DNA of 64,000 bases from Lucinisca nassula (GCA_963580285.1 OY757016.1:46869228-46933227); one strand, 5' to 3'. Counted from the first letter of the stretch, positions 19,222-30,461 are shown. Program-made: numbers and translations. The notes: a model not told the origin generated them from the letters alone.

Positions 19222-21335
19222 TGCTTTGTTTGTTTATTTGATTTGAGGTTTAATGTCCCCGTCAGCACTGTAAATGTCATTTTGGAGACGTTGTTTCCAT
19301 TTTTGTGGGTTTTTTTACCCGACATTGAGATGAAATGACATCTCAAGCCCTGCCGCCCATTGAAACCAATAGGGTTTATAAGCATGGACGGGCCGACTCG
19401 TACAGCTTTGCCTTTGCAGGCTTAGATCCTCTAAGCGGTTTACCAGTACTCTTGTGCGGGTCGGTTTCAGCTCTGCTTGGAAGCATCATGCAGCCCATAT
19501 ATTTGTCGCACCTGCTTTAGCAGGAAGACATAGGCGTGCAAGTTTCCGACGGACGTCCGTCCGTCCGTCCGTCCGTCCGTTCGTCTTTCCGCACTAACAA
19601 ATGTATAGTTAGGTGGCTATGTAAATGGACAGAATCAATGTAAGTCTATGGGATTTATTCCGTTAGACACCGAAAATACTTCTTTTCTGTGGCTAAAAGT
19701 AGCCACTTAAGTATCAATCCTGCCAAAAATAGCCACATAAGTATACATCCGTGAGAAATCAATGTAAGTCTATGGGATTTATTCCGTTAGACACCGAAAA
19801 TACTTCTTTTCTGTGGCTAAAAGTAGCCACTTAAGTATCAATCCTGCCAAAAATAGCCACATAAGTATACATCCGTGAGAACGTCCGTTCGTCCGTCCGT
19901 CCGTCCGTCCGTCCGTCAACATTTTACACTGGATGTCTTGTCATCGCAACTCCTCCTACACTTTTAGACCGATCATTTGGAAACTTTGCATGTGCTTTCG
20001 CCATGGTATGAGGATGGGCATGTGGTTTGGACTTAATCTTCAAATCAATTTTTGTCACTTTTTCCATATTGTGAATTAACTTAGTCATTTTTAGGTATGC
20101 GATACGTACCTCTTGTCATCGCAACTCCTCTTACAGTTTCATACCGATTATTTTCAAACTTTGCGTGTGTTTTTGCCATGGTATGAGGATGCGCATGTGG
20201 TTTGGACTTTATCGTCGGATCATTTTTTGTCACTTTTTCCACATTGTGAACTTAGTCATTTTTAACCTTCAATTGATATATGATAGGTACCTCTTGTCAT
20301 CGCAACTCCTCATGCAGTTTTATACCGATCATTTTGAAACTTTGCATGTGCTTTTGCCATGGTATGAGGATGTGCATGTGGTTTCGACATAATTTTCAGA
20401 ATATATTTTTTCACTTTTTGCACATGATGAACTGAGCCATTTTTAAGCTTCATTTGATATACGATAGGTACCTCTTGTCATCGCAACTCCTCCTACAGTT
20501 TTATACCGATTATTTTGAAACTTTGTGTGTGATTCTGCCATGGTATGAGGATGCGCATGTGGTTTGGACTTTATCTTCGGATAAATTTTTGTCACTTTTA
20601 TCACATTCTGAACTTAGTCATTTTTAACCTTCAATTGATATATGATAGGTACCTCTTGTCATCGCAACTCCTCTTGCAGTTTTATACCGATAATTTTGAA
20701 ACTTTGCGTGTTCTTTTGCCATGGTATGAGGATGCGCATGTGGTTTGGACTTTATCGTCGGATCATTTTTTGTCACTTTTTCCACATTGTGAACTTAGTC
20801 ATTTTTAACCTTCAATTGATATATGGTAGGTACCTCTTGTCATCGCAACTCCTCTTGCAGTTTTATACCGATCAGTTTGAAACTTTGCATGTGCTTTCGC
20901 CATGGTATGAGGTTGTGTATGTGGTTTCGACATAATTCTCAGAATTTTTTTTTTTCACTTTTTGCACATTGTGAACTTAGCCAATTTTAAGCTTCAGTTG
21001 ATATACAATAGGTACCTCTTGTCATCGCAACTTCTCTTACAGTTTTATATTGATCATTTTAAAACTTTGTGTGTGTTTTTGCTATGGTATGAGGATGTGC
21101 ATGTGGTTTTGACTTTATCTTGGGATCAATTTTTATCACTTTTTCCACATTGTGAACTTAGTCTGTTTTTACCTCACATATATAGGCTATGGATTCTTCT
21201 CAAAGCCCTATATTCATTTCTTCTGCCTTAAATAAACTTATATTTTTTGTGTGGGGCAGGTGGGGAGCAGGTGCGACATCAACTTCACCGAAGTTGAATT
21301 TCTGGTTCTTCAAGCCCTGATGGGCGGGGGCCATT
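19222..21335 (-). mobile_element. SINE-X split by a Helentron-like element
   Basis: 19222-19504 is SINE-X in reverse up to GCAGCCCATATATTT. The final CTTCAAGCCCTGATGGGCGG follows only at 21308-21335. Joined, they give the uninterrupted consensus ATATATTT-CTTCAAG, an exact empty site. Confidence 0.9.
19505..21307 (+). mobile_element. Helentron-like element, 181-bp tandem core
   Basis: 5' end GTCGCACCTGC. 3' end GCAGGTGCGACA, hairpin CAACTTCACCGAAGTTG, then AATTTCTGGTT. TCCG-rich blocks at about 19550-19580 and 19880-19918 flank two copies of a 120-bp unit. Then come about six copies of a unit with TACCTCTTGTCATCGCAACT at 20106, 20288, 20469, 20650, 20831 and 21013. No transposase is present. 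The multiple ORFs across it are frames of the repeat. Confidence 0.9.
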
Positions 21336-21383
21336 ACACTGTTTTTAAAGCAAAGCAGATGTCAATTGTTGTGACTGGCATTT

Positions 21384-21595
21384 TTACTCTTATCTTGCTG
21401 TTCACGACAACCCTTATCTTTGCAAACAGTGTAGATCCAGATCAGATGGCTTCTGAAGAAGCCATCTGATCAGGATCTACACTGTTTGGCATTCAGTTAA
21501 TGAATTTGTAGCAATAAATTACATCAAATAATTTGATTGGTTAATAGACGGAAATGGGTGTGGCTTAGATGAATATTCAGCAAGATAAGGGTTAA
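21384..21595. mobile_element. T1 MITE, full length
   Basis: Left end TTACTCTTATCTTGCTG (TTAA mutated), right end CAGCAAGATAAGGG-TTAA. H1 with tip GGCTTCTGAAGAAGCC. Confidence 0.85.
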
Positions 21596-21618
21596 GGGTT
21601 AAAGCACTAGAGCAGATT

Positions 21619-21852
21619 TTAACCCATTGTATGCGGGAAACACCTAAAGGGGTACCCAGCCAGACTGAGTGCAGGCCCAGATCAGACGCCGCAGAACGCA
21701 GACGCCACAGATCAGGGCCTGCACTATTTGCTGGCAGGATTTTCCGTCAAAAATAGAACAAAAACGAATAAATGGGCCTGACAACCTTATATGACAAATG
21801 GACTTGTCCAACATATAGCAGTGGAAGAATCCACTAGCATCCAATGGGTTAA
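21619..21852. mobile_element. T2 MITE, full length
   Basis: TTAACCCATTGTATGCGGGA to CATCCAATGGG-TTAA. H1 variant GCAGGCCCAGATCAGACGCC..AGATCAGGGCCTGCACTATT. ATGGACTTGTCCAACATATA is diagnostic of the family. Confidence 0.85.
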
Positions 21853-21874
21853 ATTGAATATAAGAGAAAATACA

Positions 21875-21995
21875 GCTTTTTTCTTCCAAGCAGATGATTC
21901 ATATGCAATGTCAAGCCTTAATTTTCTCTGAAAAAAATAAAAAAATAAATGGAAAAAAAATTTAAAATGATGTCTGCAAATTCAGTGATTGGCAG
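21875..21995. mobile_element. M9 element fragment
   Basis: GCAGATGATTCATATGCAAT, GTCAAGCCTTAATTTTCTCT and AAATGATGTCTGCAAATTC. Confidence 0.55.
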
Positions 21996-22252
21996 TCCAA
22001 GGGTTAGCCATTTCAAAGCTGAAAGTTCCTGCATGTCAGAGACTTATATGGGAAAGGAGGAAATAAAACTTTTATGCTTTTGAATTTTTAAGGAAATATA
22101 TATACTTGATATCCTTTAGAGCTGCCATCATCCTCTTTTGAAAATGCAGACAGAATCCGGTACTTCCTTGTGAATCCATGTACTCATATTTCAGGAACTT
22201 TAATCCTAATAGTGTCAGCACATGAAACAGATGACAGTTTCAAATATATTTC
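21996..22252. other. No gene recognised
   Basis: AT-rich sequence without a repeat I can assign. Confidence 0.35.
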
Positions 22253-22495
22253 TTAACCCTTAAAACACCGAGAAAACTACATCTGAAAATGTCGTCTGCT
22301 TATGTCTGCTGAATTTTCTTGCAAACTTTTTTTTAAAATATTTTTGGATACGGGTAAATAGTGTGTATCCAGATCAGACTGCTCCTACAGGAGCAGTCTG
22401 ATCTGGGTCCACCCTGTTTGCAAAAATGAGTTTTGAAGTAATCAGCAGACGACAAAGCAGACGACAATTGTCTTGATTGGCATTTTATGGGTTAA
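22253..22495. mobile_element. T3 MITE, full length
   Basis: TTAACCCTTAAAACACCGAG to TTGATTGGCATTTTATGGG-TTAA. H1 with tip CTGCTCCTACAGGAGCAG. Confidence 0.9.
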
Positions 22496-22659
22496 GTATT
22501 TTTCAATGGTAATAAGATGATTCACATGATTCTGTAAGGCCTTATTTTCTTTAAAAATTCAAAGCACTGACAGCACTGGTGGGCCTATAGTCTCTAAATG
22601 TAAGCTGGAAAAATGATCATGGACAGGGACTAAGACTGTTTCAGTACTGTAAGCAAACT

Positions 22660-22800
22660 GTGTGGACCCTGAACAGATGCCATATTCTGTGGCATCTGAT
22701 CTGAGTTCACACTGTTTGCCAAACCCAATGCGTGAAGACCCTGATCAGATGCCACATTGTGTGGCATCTGATCTGGGTCTACCCTGTTTGCCAAGCCCAA
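22660..22800. mobile_element. Two tandem H1 palindromes (T2-type tips)
   Basis: Two adjacent cores, tips ATGCCATATTCTGTGGCAT and ATGCCACATTGTGTGGCAT, separated by about 10 bp (CCAAACCCAATG). No complete MITE ends flank them. Confidence 0.75.
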
Positions 22801-23142
22801 CCCATGCCCAACCCATGACACCAGTCCAGATTCTATAGATAAGCCTCTTACACTTGGATAAGAATAGTGTGTCTTATCTTCTATAAATAACCAGTACCTG
22901 GATAGTCACATTGACTTTAGCACTGAAGACCTTCTATGCTTAGTCACATTGGGTTGATTGAAAAACAGCTGACCCAATAAAGTGCACAACTAATTGGAAA
23001 GTGGAAAAGGTCGGGCAAAAATTTGTATTTAACAATAATAAGGACAGGTTGAATTATAATACAGTTTTGGGCCTTGATTTTTCTCACCAAGGGAGCCAAT
23101 ACTTAACTTTAACAGAATTCCTCTATGAAAAGTGTGGCATTT
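22801..23142. other. No gene recognised
   Basis: Unique-looking AT-rich DNA. Nothing supported. Confidence 0.4.
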
Positions 23143-23333
23143 TTATGCCCCTGGAATCGAGATGGGGGGGGGGGGGTGGTGGTATGTTTTTGGTCTGTCT
23201 GTCTGTTTGTCCGTGTCTGTCTACAAATCCCCTAACATTTGGCATAACTTTTGAATGGTAATAGATAGAGCTTTCATATTTCACATGTGTATACCTTATC
23301 ACAAGACCTTTCCAATGGTACCATTATTAGCTC

Positions 23334-25164
23334 ACCGTCACGTAGTGACGAGGTGAGCTTTTGGGATCACTTTTCGTCCGTCGTCCGTCGTGCGTGCGTG
23401 CGTCCGTGCGTGCGTCTGTCCGTCCGTAAACAATTCTTTAAACGACATCTCCTCCTAAACCACTGATCGGATTTTGACCAAACTTCACAGGAATGATCCT
23501 TAGGTGGTCCCCTTTCAAAGTTGTTCAAATGGTTCCGGTCCGTTGCACATCTAGGTCATAGGAGCCAAAAACAGATTTTTTTCACCAAAAACTTAAAAAA
23601 TCTTCTTCTCTGAAACCACAAGGCCCAGGTCTTTGATATTTGGTATGAAGCTTCATCTGGTGGACCCCTACCAAGATTGTTCAAATTATAGTGCTGGAGC
23701 CAAAAATGCCCCCGCTCCGGGGCCCTTTGGTTTTACATGGGCTTATATAGAGAAAATCTTTAAAAATCTTCTTCTCTGAAACCGTAAGGCCCAGGTCTTT
23801 GATATTTGGTATGAAGCTTCATCTAGTGGACCCCTACCAAGATTGTTCAAATTATAGTGCTGGAGCCAAAAATGCCCCCGCTCCGGGGCCCTTTGGTTTT
23901 ACATGGGCTTATATAGGGAAAATCTTTAAAAATCTTCTTCTCTGAAACCGCAAGGCCCAGGTCTTTGATATTTGGTATGAAGCTTCATCTAGTGGACCCC
24001 TACCAAGATTGTTCAAATAATAGTGCTGGAGCCAAAAATGCCCCCGCTCCAGGGCCCTTTGGTTTTACATGGGCTTATATAGGGAAGAGCTTTAAAAATC
24101 TTCTTCTGTGAAACCGTAAGGCCCAGGTCTTTGATATTTGCTATGAAGCTTCATCTAGGGGACCCCTACCAAGATTGTTCAATTTATAGTGCTGGGGTCA
24201 AATATGCCCCCGCTCCGGGGCCCTTTGGTTTTACATGGGCTTATATAGGGAAAATCTTTAAAAATTTTCTTCTCTGAAACAATAAGGCCCATGTCTTTGA
24301 TATTTGGTATGAAGCTTCATCCCACACGGCCATGGTCCTTCTCCCCTCCCCCCCCCCCCCCCCACCCCACCTCCGGGGCCCTTTGGTTTTAAATGGGCTT
24401 ATATAGGGAAAATCTTGAAAAATCTTCTTCTCTGAAACCGCAAGGCCCAGGTCTTTGCTATTTGGTATGAAGCTTCATCTAGTGGACTCCTACCAAGATT
24501 GTTCAAATTATAGTGCAGGGGCTAAAAATGCCACCGCCCCGGGGCCCTATGGTTTTACATGGGCTTATATGGGGAAAATCTTTAAAAATCTTCTTCTCGC
24601 AAACCCCAAGGGCCAGGTCTTTGCTATTTGGTATGAAGCTTCATCTAGTGGACCCCTACCAAGATTGTTTAAATTATAGTGCTAGGGCCAAAACTGCCCC
24701 CGACCTGGGGCCCTTTGGTTTTACATAGACTTATATAGAGACATTCCTTAAAAATCTTCTTCTGAAACAGCAAGGCCATGGTCTTTGATATTTGGTGTGA
24801 AGCTTCCTCTAGTGGACCTCTATCAAGATGGTTTAAATTATAGCCCTGAGGCCAAAAATGCCCCCGCCCTGGAGCCATTTGGTTTTATATATGCTTATGT
24901 AGGGAATATCTTTAATAAAAATCTTCTTCTCTGAAACCGCAAGGCCCAGGTCTTTGATATTTGGTATGTAGCATATCTAGTGGACCTTTGCCAAGATTGT
25001 TCAAATTATAGCCTTTGTTGATATTTGGTATGAAGCTTCACCTTTTTAGACGTCTCTGAACATTATGCACATTATAGCCCTGGGGTTAATAATGGCCCTC
25101 CCCGGGTCCCACTTGTTACTCTATGGGTCAGGTGAGCGATCCAGGGCCATCATGGCCCTCTTGT
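23334..25164 (+). mobile_element. Inner Helentron-like element, 166-bp tandem core (first copy)
   Basis: Starts TTATTAGCTCACCGTCACGT-AGTGACGAGGTGAGC. A CGTCCG/TGCG block is followed by about eight copies of a 166-bp unit (CTTCTTCTCTGAAACC at 23602, 23768, 23934, 24100 and on). Ends CAGGTGAGCGATC, hairpin GGGCCATCATGGCCC, TCTTGTG. A C-run at about 24345-24365 interrupts one unit. Confidence 0.85.
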
Positions 25165-26554
25165 GTTTTATATTAGGATCACTTTTTGTCTGTCATACGT
25201 GCGTAAACAATTTCTTCAAATGACAGCTCCTCCTAAACCACTGATCGGATTTTGACCAAACTTCACAGGAATGATCCTTAGGTGGTCCCCTTTCAAAGTT
25301 GTTCAAATGGTTCAGGTCTGTTGCACATAAAGGTCACAGGAGCCAAAAATAGATTTTTTCAATGAAAACTTAAAAAATCTTCTTCTCTGAAACCGCAAGG
25401 CCCAGGTCTTTGATATTTGGTATGAAGCTTCATCTAGTGGACCCCTACCAAGATTGTTCAAATTATAGTGCTTGGGCCAAAAATGCCCCCGCCCCCGGGC
25501 CCTTTGGTTTTACATGGGCTTATATAGGAAAATCTTCAAAAATCTTCTTCTCTGAAACCACAAGGCCCAGGTCTTTGATTTTTGGTATTAAGCTTCATCT
25601 AGTGGACCCCTACCAAGATTGTTCAAATTATAGTGCTGGGGCCAAAAATGCCCCTGCCCGGGGCCCTTTGGTTTTACATGGGCTTGTATAGGGAAAATCT
25701 TTAAAAATCTTCTTCTCTGAAACCGCTGGGCCCAGGTCTTTGATATTTGATATGAAGCTTCATCTAGTGGACCCCTACCAAGATTGTTCAAATTATAGTG
25801 CTGGGGCCAAACATGCCTCCGCCCCAGGGCCCTTTGGTTTTACATGGGCTTATATAGGGAAAATCTTTAAAAATCTTCTTCTCTGAAACTCCAAGGCCCA
25901 GGTCTTTGGTATTTGGTATGAAGCTTCATCTAGTTGACCCCTACCAAGATTGTTCAAATTATAGTGCTGGGGCCAAAAATGCCCCCACCCGGGGCCCTTT
26001 GGTTTTACATAGGCTTATGTAGGGAAAATCTTTAAAAATCTTCTTCTCTGGAACTGCAAGGCCCAGGTCTTTGATATTTGGATATTTGGTATGATATTTG
26101 GTGGACCTCTACCCAGATTGTTCAAATTATAGCCCTGGGGCCAAAAATGCCCCCAGCTCCAGGGACCCTTTTGTTTTTACATAGACTTATTTTAGGAAAA
26201 TCTTTAAAAATCTTCTTCTGTGAAACCACTAGGCCTAGGTCTTTGATATTTAGTGTGAAATTTCATCTAGTGGACCTCTATCAAGATTGTTCAAATTATA
26301 GCCCTGGGGCCAAAAATGCCCCCACCCTGAGACTCTTTGGTTTAACAAGACATATCTAGGGAAATCTTTAAAAATCTTCTTCTCTGAAACTGCAATGCCC
26401 ATGTCTTTGATATTTGGTATGAAGCTTCACCTTTTTAGACCTCCCTCAACATTTTGCACATTATTACCCTAGGGTCAATAATGGCCCTCCCCGGGGCCCA
26501 CTTGTTACTCTATGGATCAGGTGAGCGATCCAGGGCCATCATGGCCCTCTTGTT
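25165..26554 (+). mobile_element. Inner Helentron-like element (second copy, 5' deleted)
   Basis: TATTAGGATCACTTTTTGTC lacks the AGCTCACC start of the first copy. About six further 166-bp units follow, then the same terminus (AGGTGAGCGATC, GGGCCATCATGGCCC, TCTTGTTT). It is either a second insertion or a tandem duplicate of its neighbour. Confidence 0.8.
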
Positions 26555-26727
26555 TTTGATCTTGTGACCTTGACCTTTGACCTACTTTTTTTTTCAAAAT
26601 TTTAACAATGGCAACATTGGGCATAACTTGTGAATGGCGCTGTCCGTGGGCATCAGTGTTTCACAAACACATCTTGTTTTTTATGCAAGTTATCCCCTAG
26701 ATGTGACTTTGGCATATTAGAAGATAC

Positions 26728-26815
26728 CCAAAAATGGGACATTGGCAAACATCAGTCTGATCAGGGCCTTCACTTTTTGCAAACAGTTTAGCCATTTTCA
26801 AAATATATTTCTATT
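26728..26815. mobile_element. T2 MITE relic
   Basis: TACCCAAAAATGGGACATTG, GCAAACATCAGTCTGATCAG and GGCCTTCACTTTTTGC, with part of the H1 palindrome lost. Confidence 0.55.
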
Positions 26816-26822
26816 AATGACT

Positions 26823-27029
26823 TACCATAATGATCCTAAGTATTGGGACAAATAGACCTAAGCAAACAGTGCAGATCCAGATCAGACTGCTCCTGAAGGA
26901 GCAGTCTGATCAGGGGCTACACCATTTGCCATTCCAACTCCTTGCTGGATCATGAAACAAATTTGTGAAAATATGAGAAGAATCAAAGCCAAGTCTGCAA
27001 GGTGTCCGAATTTTAGGATTTTTACGGTA
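26823..27029. mobile_element. P4 MITE, full length
   Basis: TACCATAATGATCCTAAGTA to TTTAGGATTTTTACGGTA. H1 with tip CTGCTCCTGAAGGAGCAG. Confidence 0.9.
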
Positions 27030-27093
27030 ATCTGACAACCATATAATTTGAAATGGACTCCTACTATAATATAGTTAGGAAAATTCTATTCAG

Positions 27094-27306
27094 TTAAACC
27101 CTCACCATGCTGAACCCAAAACATCCTTCTTTGAAAACAGTATAGCTCCAGATCAGATGGCTTCTCTGATCAGGATTTATACTGATTTCCATTCTGCTTA
27201 TGAATCAAAGGTAAAAATTAAAATAATGCAACACAAATGGCTGAAAATCAGGGATGAATGTAACATAGTTGTAGCATAATGAAATATTCAGCATGGTGAG
27301 GGTTAA
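27094..27306. mobile_element. T1-like MITE variant
   Basis: TTAAACCCTCACCATGCTGA to TTCAGCATGGTGAGGG-TTAA. H1 is diverged (CAGTATAGCTCCAGATCAGA..). It shares its right TTAA with the next element. Confidence 0.85.
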
Positions 27307-27539
27307 CTCATAAAATGCCAATCATGACAATTGTTGTCTGCTTGGACGTCGGCTTTGTCGTCTGTCACTTACTTTAAAAGTCTTTGTTGCAAACAGTGTG
27401 GACCCAGACAGTCTGATCTGGGTCCATACTCTTTGCCTGTGTGCAAAAATATTTTCAAAATGTTTGCAAGAAGCATCAGCAGACGACATAAGCAGACTTT
27501 ATTTTCAGAGGCAGTTTTTCTCGGCATGTTAAGGGTAAA
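27303..27539. mobile_element. T3 MITE ending 63 bp before a PKC exon
   Basis: TTAACTCATAAAATGCCAAT to TCGGCATGTTAAGGGTAAA. H1 is shortened to GGACCCAGACAGTCTGATCT. The left TTAA is common with the preceding T1 variant. Confidence 0.85.
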
Positions 27540-27602
27540 AATGTGTTTATGTCCCTTGAAGTTGACCAATTACTTAGTTTTCAAACATAATTTTCATTTC
27601 AG

Positions 27603-27799
27603 GGAGAGGTATTCAGCTAGTCCAGCGTAAGAAAACAATCTATCCAGAATGGAACACATGTTTCGATGCTCACCTGTACGAGGGCCGTGTCATACAGATG
27701 GTCGCTATGGAGAGGCCAAACCGGTTCCTAGCTGATGTAACTGTCAGTGCAAAGGCATTAGCAGATAAATGCACAGACTCAAATATAGCAACAGTATGG
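27603..27799 (+). CDS. PRKCD: PKC exon: second half of C2-like domain
   Basis: Acceptor TTTTCATTTCAG ends at 27602 and donor GTAAGA starts at 27800. Two bases complete a codon split with an upstream exon; 65 codons follow and the exon ends on a codon boundary. The peptide begins RGIQLVQRKKTIYPEW and continues TCFDAHLYEGRVIQMV, very close to the same part of vertebrate PKC delta and theta (YPEW and FDAH.Y.GRV.Q are shared). In this family the C2-like domain does not bind calcium and serves protein or lipid contacts. The last residues, IATVW, join the next exon's LELKP to give the conserved WLEL. It lies 63 bp downstream of a T3 MITE. Confidence 0.93.
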
Positions 27800-27863
27800 G
27801 TAAGATGACAGTTTTATGCAGTGATGAGTAGGAGCATGATCAAAGTACTCACAGCTCTGTAAC

Positions 27864-27988
27864 CTCAAAAATCCTAAAGATTCGGACATCTTGTGGACTT
27901 GCTGTAATTCATTTTGTTTTACCATCTATAAAGGTGTGCAAAATGTGTAGTTGGAATGACCAACAGTGTAGACCCAGCTCAGACTGCA
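27864..27988. mobile_element. P4 MITE, left half
   Basis: CAAAAATCCTAAAGATTCGG, TTGTGGACTTGCTGTAATTC and ACAGTGTAGACCCAGCTCAG. Cut at the H1 centre. Confidence 0.7.
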
Positions 27989-28129
27989 AAAAAGTATCAA
28001 TATTCTGCCAGTTGTAAACATAAAGTTGTTAATGAAGTCATACATGTGACATTATGGGGCATATCAAACTAATTTACATATTTAATCCACTAGCAGATTA
28101 TCAAATTCAATACATGTTGTATTACATTC

Positions 28130-28430
28130 TCAGACACGACATCATATGGGACCCGTCAAGTGATTTTGATACTTATCGCCTATACGATCAGGGAAGGTTC
28201 AGGCAAGCCTGCGCATCCGCGCAGTCTCGCCAGAACCTTTGCTGCTCGCTCATACAAGCAGTGAATCAAGAGGAACCTTCAGACAGAAAGCCATTTCCCT
28301 GGCCCCTCTGAATGGCTGGGCATGCACAGTTAAAATTTGTCATGACGGAATGCTCGAAGACACAAATTTGCTTGGCGGGGCTCATATGATACTACCCTCT
28401 TGATTTAGCTGTTACATTCTCTGCATTCGA
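28130..28430. mobile_element. Unclassified repeat with CCTGCGCATCCGCGCAG core
   Basis: The GC-rich dyad at about 28206-28230 (GCCTGCGCATCCGCGCAGTC) resembles the core of the 31972 element. Its outer ends are not resolved; it is flanked by CATATGGGACCC and GGGGCTCATATG. Confidence 0.4.
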
Positions 28431-28489
28431 CTAAAGAATATGAATTCCTTACTGTCGGATCAAAAGATTTTGATTTACCTTTATGTCTT

Positions 28490-28905
28490 TGATGGAAAGA
28501 ATACAAGAATCTTATATGGGTGTGAGGGGTGGATTGAAAAATCCGTCCCGAGGGACACTGTCCGGCATCACGAGGCTTGCCGAGTGATGCCGGACAGTGA
28601 TCCCGAGGGACTGATTTTTCTATCCACCCCTCACACCCATATTGGATTCTTTTTCTTGCATACCTTCCATTTCTATTGCGAGTTTTTAATGCTGCTGTCA
28701 CTTCGGTTACCGACGTCCACCATTTTGTGATGGCACAACAGGAATGTTTAGTGAAGTCACACATGACGCCGCCCCGCATGAGGTTGTAATCAACCAGTGC
28801 ATTTGTCAAACACGCGATTATATTCGATTTGGGGTCAGAACAGCAGGGTCAGAACATAAATTTCTATCCCAGGGTAAAATCACGGATTTCCTTGTCTGGT
28901 GTGAA
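28490..28905. mobile_element. M6 element, reverse orientation
   Basis: Hairpin first (GTGTGAGGGGTGGATTGAAA..ATCCACCCCTCACACCC, inner stem CACTGTCCGGCATCACGAGG / CGAGTGATGCCGGACAGTG). Then the M6 block reads in reverse to GATTTCCTTGTCTGGTGTG. It is the most complete M6 copy here. Confidence 0.8.
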
Positions 28906-29072
28906 AGAATGTACAAGAACTGTGGAGACAAGTCAATCATGTTTGACAGTCAAGTATGATAACTTTGCTTCTGTGACCTCAAAACAGTACAGCCCATGAT
29001 GTAAATTTTGGACATGTATCATCATGACAATCAATGGTCATCAACAACAAGTGGGTGGGCTCTTGATCTATT

Positions 29073-29438
29073 TACCGTATTCCTCCCATTTAGCACCCTA
29101 GGCGCTTAAAAATTAGAAAAAGAGGGGGCGCTTATTAGAGACAAAAATCTTACCAGCACTGAGGGTTTATAACCCTTTACACATGGTAGTTTTCAATTAG
29201 AATATGGTGGAATCATGACATGTAAAATACCAATTGGTCAACACAGACACTCTGTAATAGCTGAGGGTTTGGAAATACCTTGCATGATAGATTTACGGCA
29301 GATACAGCAATGATTGGAAGGTTAGGTAAGCCAAAATTTTTTGTTTCTCTGATAACAGAAGGGGTGCTTATTTGTTCTTGGAAAAACAGTGAGGGGGTGC
29401 TTATAGGAGCAAGGGCGCTAAATAGGAGGAATATGGTA
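29073..29438. mobile_element. TA-flanked MITE, TACCGTATTCCTCCC ends
   Basis: Left TACCGTATTCCTCCCATTTA-GCACCC, right GGGCGCTAAATAGGAGGAAT-ATGGTA. Same terminal style as the element at 9001-9327, with different interior (GGGGGCGCTTATTAGAG and GGGGTGCTTATTTG). Confidence 0.8.
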
Positions 29439-29559
29439 GGTGGACCTTGTGATGGTGGAAAATATTTGAGTTCATAACTTTGATCTTTACATAAAAAGGA
29501 AACATTTGACAGCAGTGCCAGAATTAGAATGTTGCAGCTGAAACAAAATTTGTAGTGTG

Positions 29560-29893
29560 TGTGTGAATTCGGGTTTAACGTCGCTTTCAACAATTTTTCA
29601 GTCATATCACGACGGTGTCTGGTTGCGACAGGGAGCTCAATGCTCACGTTTATAGTGCTGCCTCACTGAAGTATCATGTCCCAGACACATTTCATGATAC
29701 CACACCCAGTCACATTATCCTGACACTGGATCGACCAGTCCTAGCTCTACCCCGTAAATCTGAGTGCCAAGCGAGGAGCAGCTAGTACCATTTTTAACGA
29801 CTTTGGTATGTCGCGGCCCGGGATCGAACCCGAGACCTCCCGTTCCCCGGAGCGGACACTCTACCAACTGAGCTATCGGGGCCGGTTAAAAAA
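29560..29893 (-). mobile_element. SINE with tRNA-like head on the minus strand
   Basis: On the minus strand 29808-29884 reads as a tRNA-like cloverleaf start: CCCCGATAGCTCAGTTGGTA (A box) and GGTCTCGGGTTCGATCCCGG (B box). The body ends at GGGTTTAACGTCGCTTTCAA, ATTTTTCAGTCATATCACGA. This body motif resembles a widely conserved animal SINE central domain (Nin- or Meta-type, from memory). It is a SINE, not a working tRNA. Confidence 0.75.
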
Positions 29894-29930
29894 AATTTGT
29901 TGTAAAAGTGTCATATGATTCGATTCTGGC

Positions 29931-30143
29931 TTAACCCTTATCTTGCTGTTCACGACAACCCTTATCTTTGCAAACAGTGTAGATCCAGATCAGATGGCTT
30001 CTGAAGAAGCCATCTGATCAGGATCTACACTGTTTGGCATTTAGTTTATGAATTTGTAGCAATAAATTACATAAAGTAATTTGATAGGTTGATAGACAGA
30101 AATGGGTGTGGCTTAAATGAATATTCAGCAAGATAAGGGTTAA
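29931..30143. mobile_element. T1 MITE, full length
   Basis: TTAACCCTTATCTTGCTG to CAGCAAGATAAGGGTTAA. Near-identical to the copy at 21384-21595. Confidence 0.9.
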
Positions 30144-30234
30144 TAGAGCCCTGTCATGAGAAACCCTGTCTTCAGGGGTTGCAACCAGATAAGACACAAA
30201 CTGGCGGGCTCAGCTAAGTCTTGAAGTTTTCATG

Positions 30235-30461
30235 TACCGTAAAAATCCTAAAAGTTGGGACACCTTGAGCGCTTGCTGTAGTTCTCCTAAAATTTGAACA
30301 ACTTTGTTCTCCAAACGAGTAATGAGTCCAAAAAATGCAGAAGGAACGGCAAACAGTGTAGACACTGATCAGACTGCTCCTAAACCTTCAGGAGCAGTCT
30401 GTTCAGGATCTACACTGTTTGCTTAGGCCTATCTGTCCCATTACTTAGGATCATTACAGTA
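30235..30461. mobile_element. P4 MITE, full length
   Basis: TACCGTAAAAATCCTAAAAG to ACTTAGGATCATTACAGTA. H1 tip is CTGCTCCTAAACCTTCAGGAGCAG in two parts, with a small expansion of the loop. Confidence 0.9.

Larger units (their letters stand above)
23143..26679 (+). mobile_element. Outer Helentron-like element, split by another
   Basis: 5' part 23143-23333 starts TTATGCCCCTGGAATC, with poly-G and a TCTGTCTG block. 3' part 26555-26679 ends GGGCAT, CAGTGTTTCACAAACAC (hairpin GTGTTTCACAAACAC) and ATCTTGTTTT. TTTGGCATAACTTTTGAATG at the left and TTGGGCATAACTTGTGAATG at the right are its own repeat unit, so little of its core remains. Confidence 0.75.

Noticed and set aside
20165..21231. Run of overlapping ORFs of 75-97 codons with similar sequences
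   Set aside because: They are frames of the 181-bp tandem unit in a Helentron-like element.
1..27602. First PKC exon(s) for the N-terminal C2 strands
   Set aside because: I looked for the expected region preceding RGIQLVQ and found nothing convincing. It may lie further upstream.
28744..28959. Possible exon around 28890-28955
   Set aside because: The ORF starts inside an M6 element, has no acceptor/donor pair in phase with the PKC exons and no PKC similarity.
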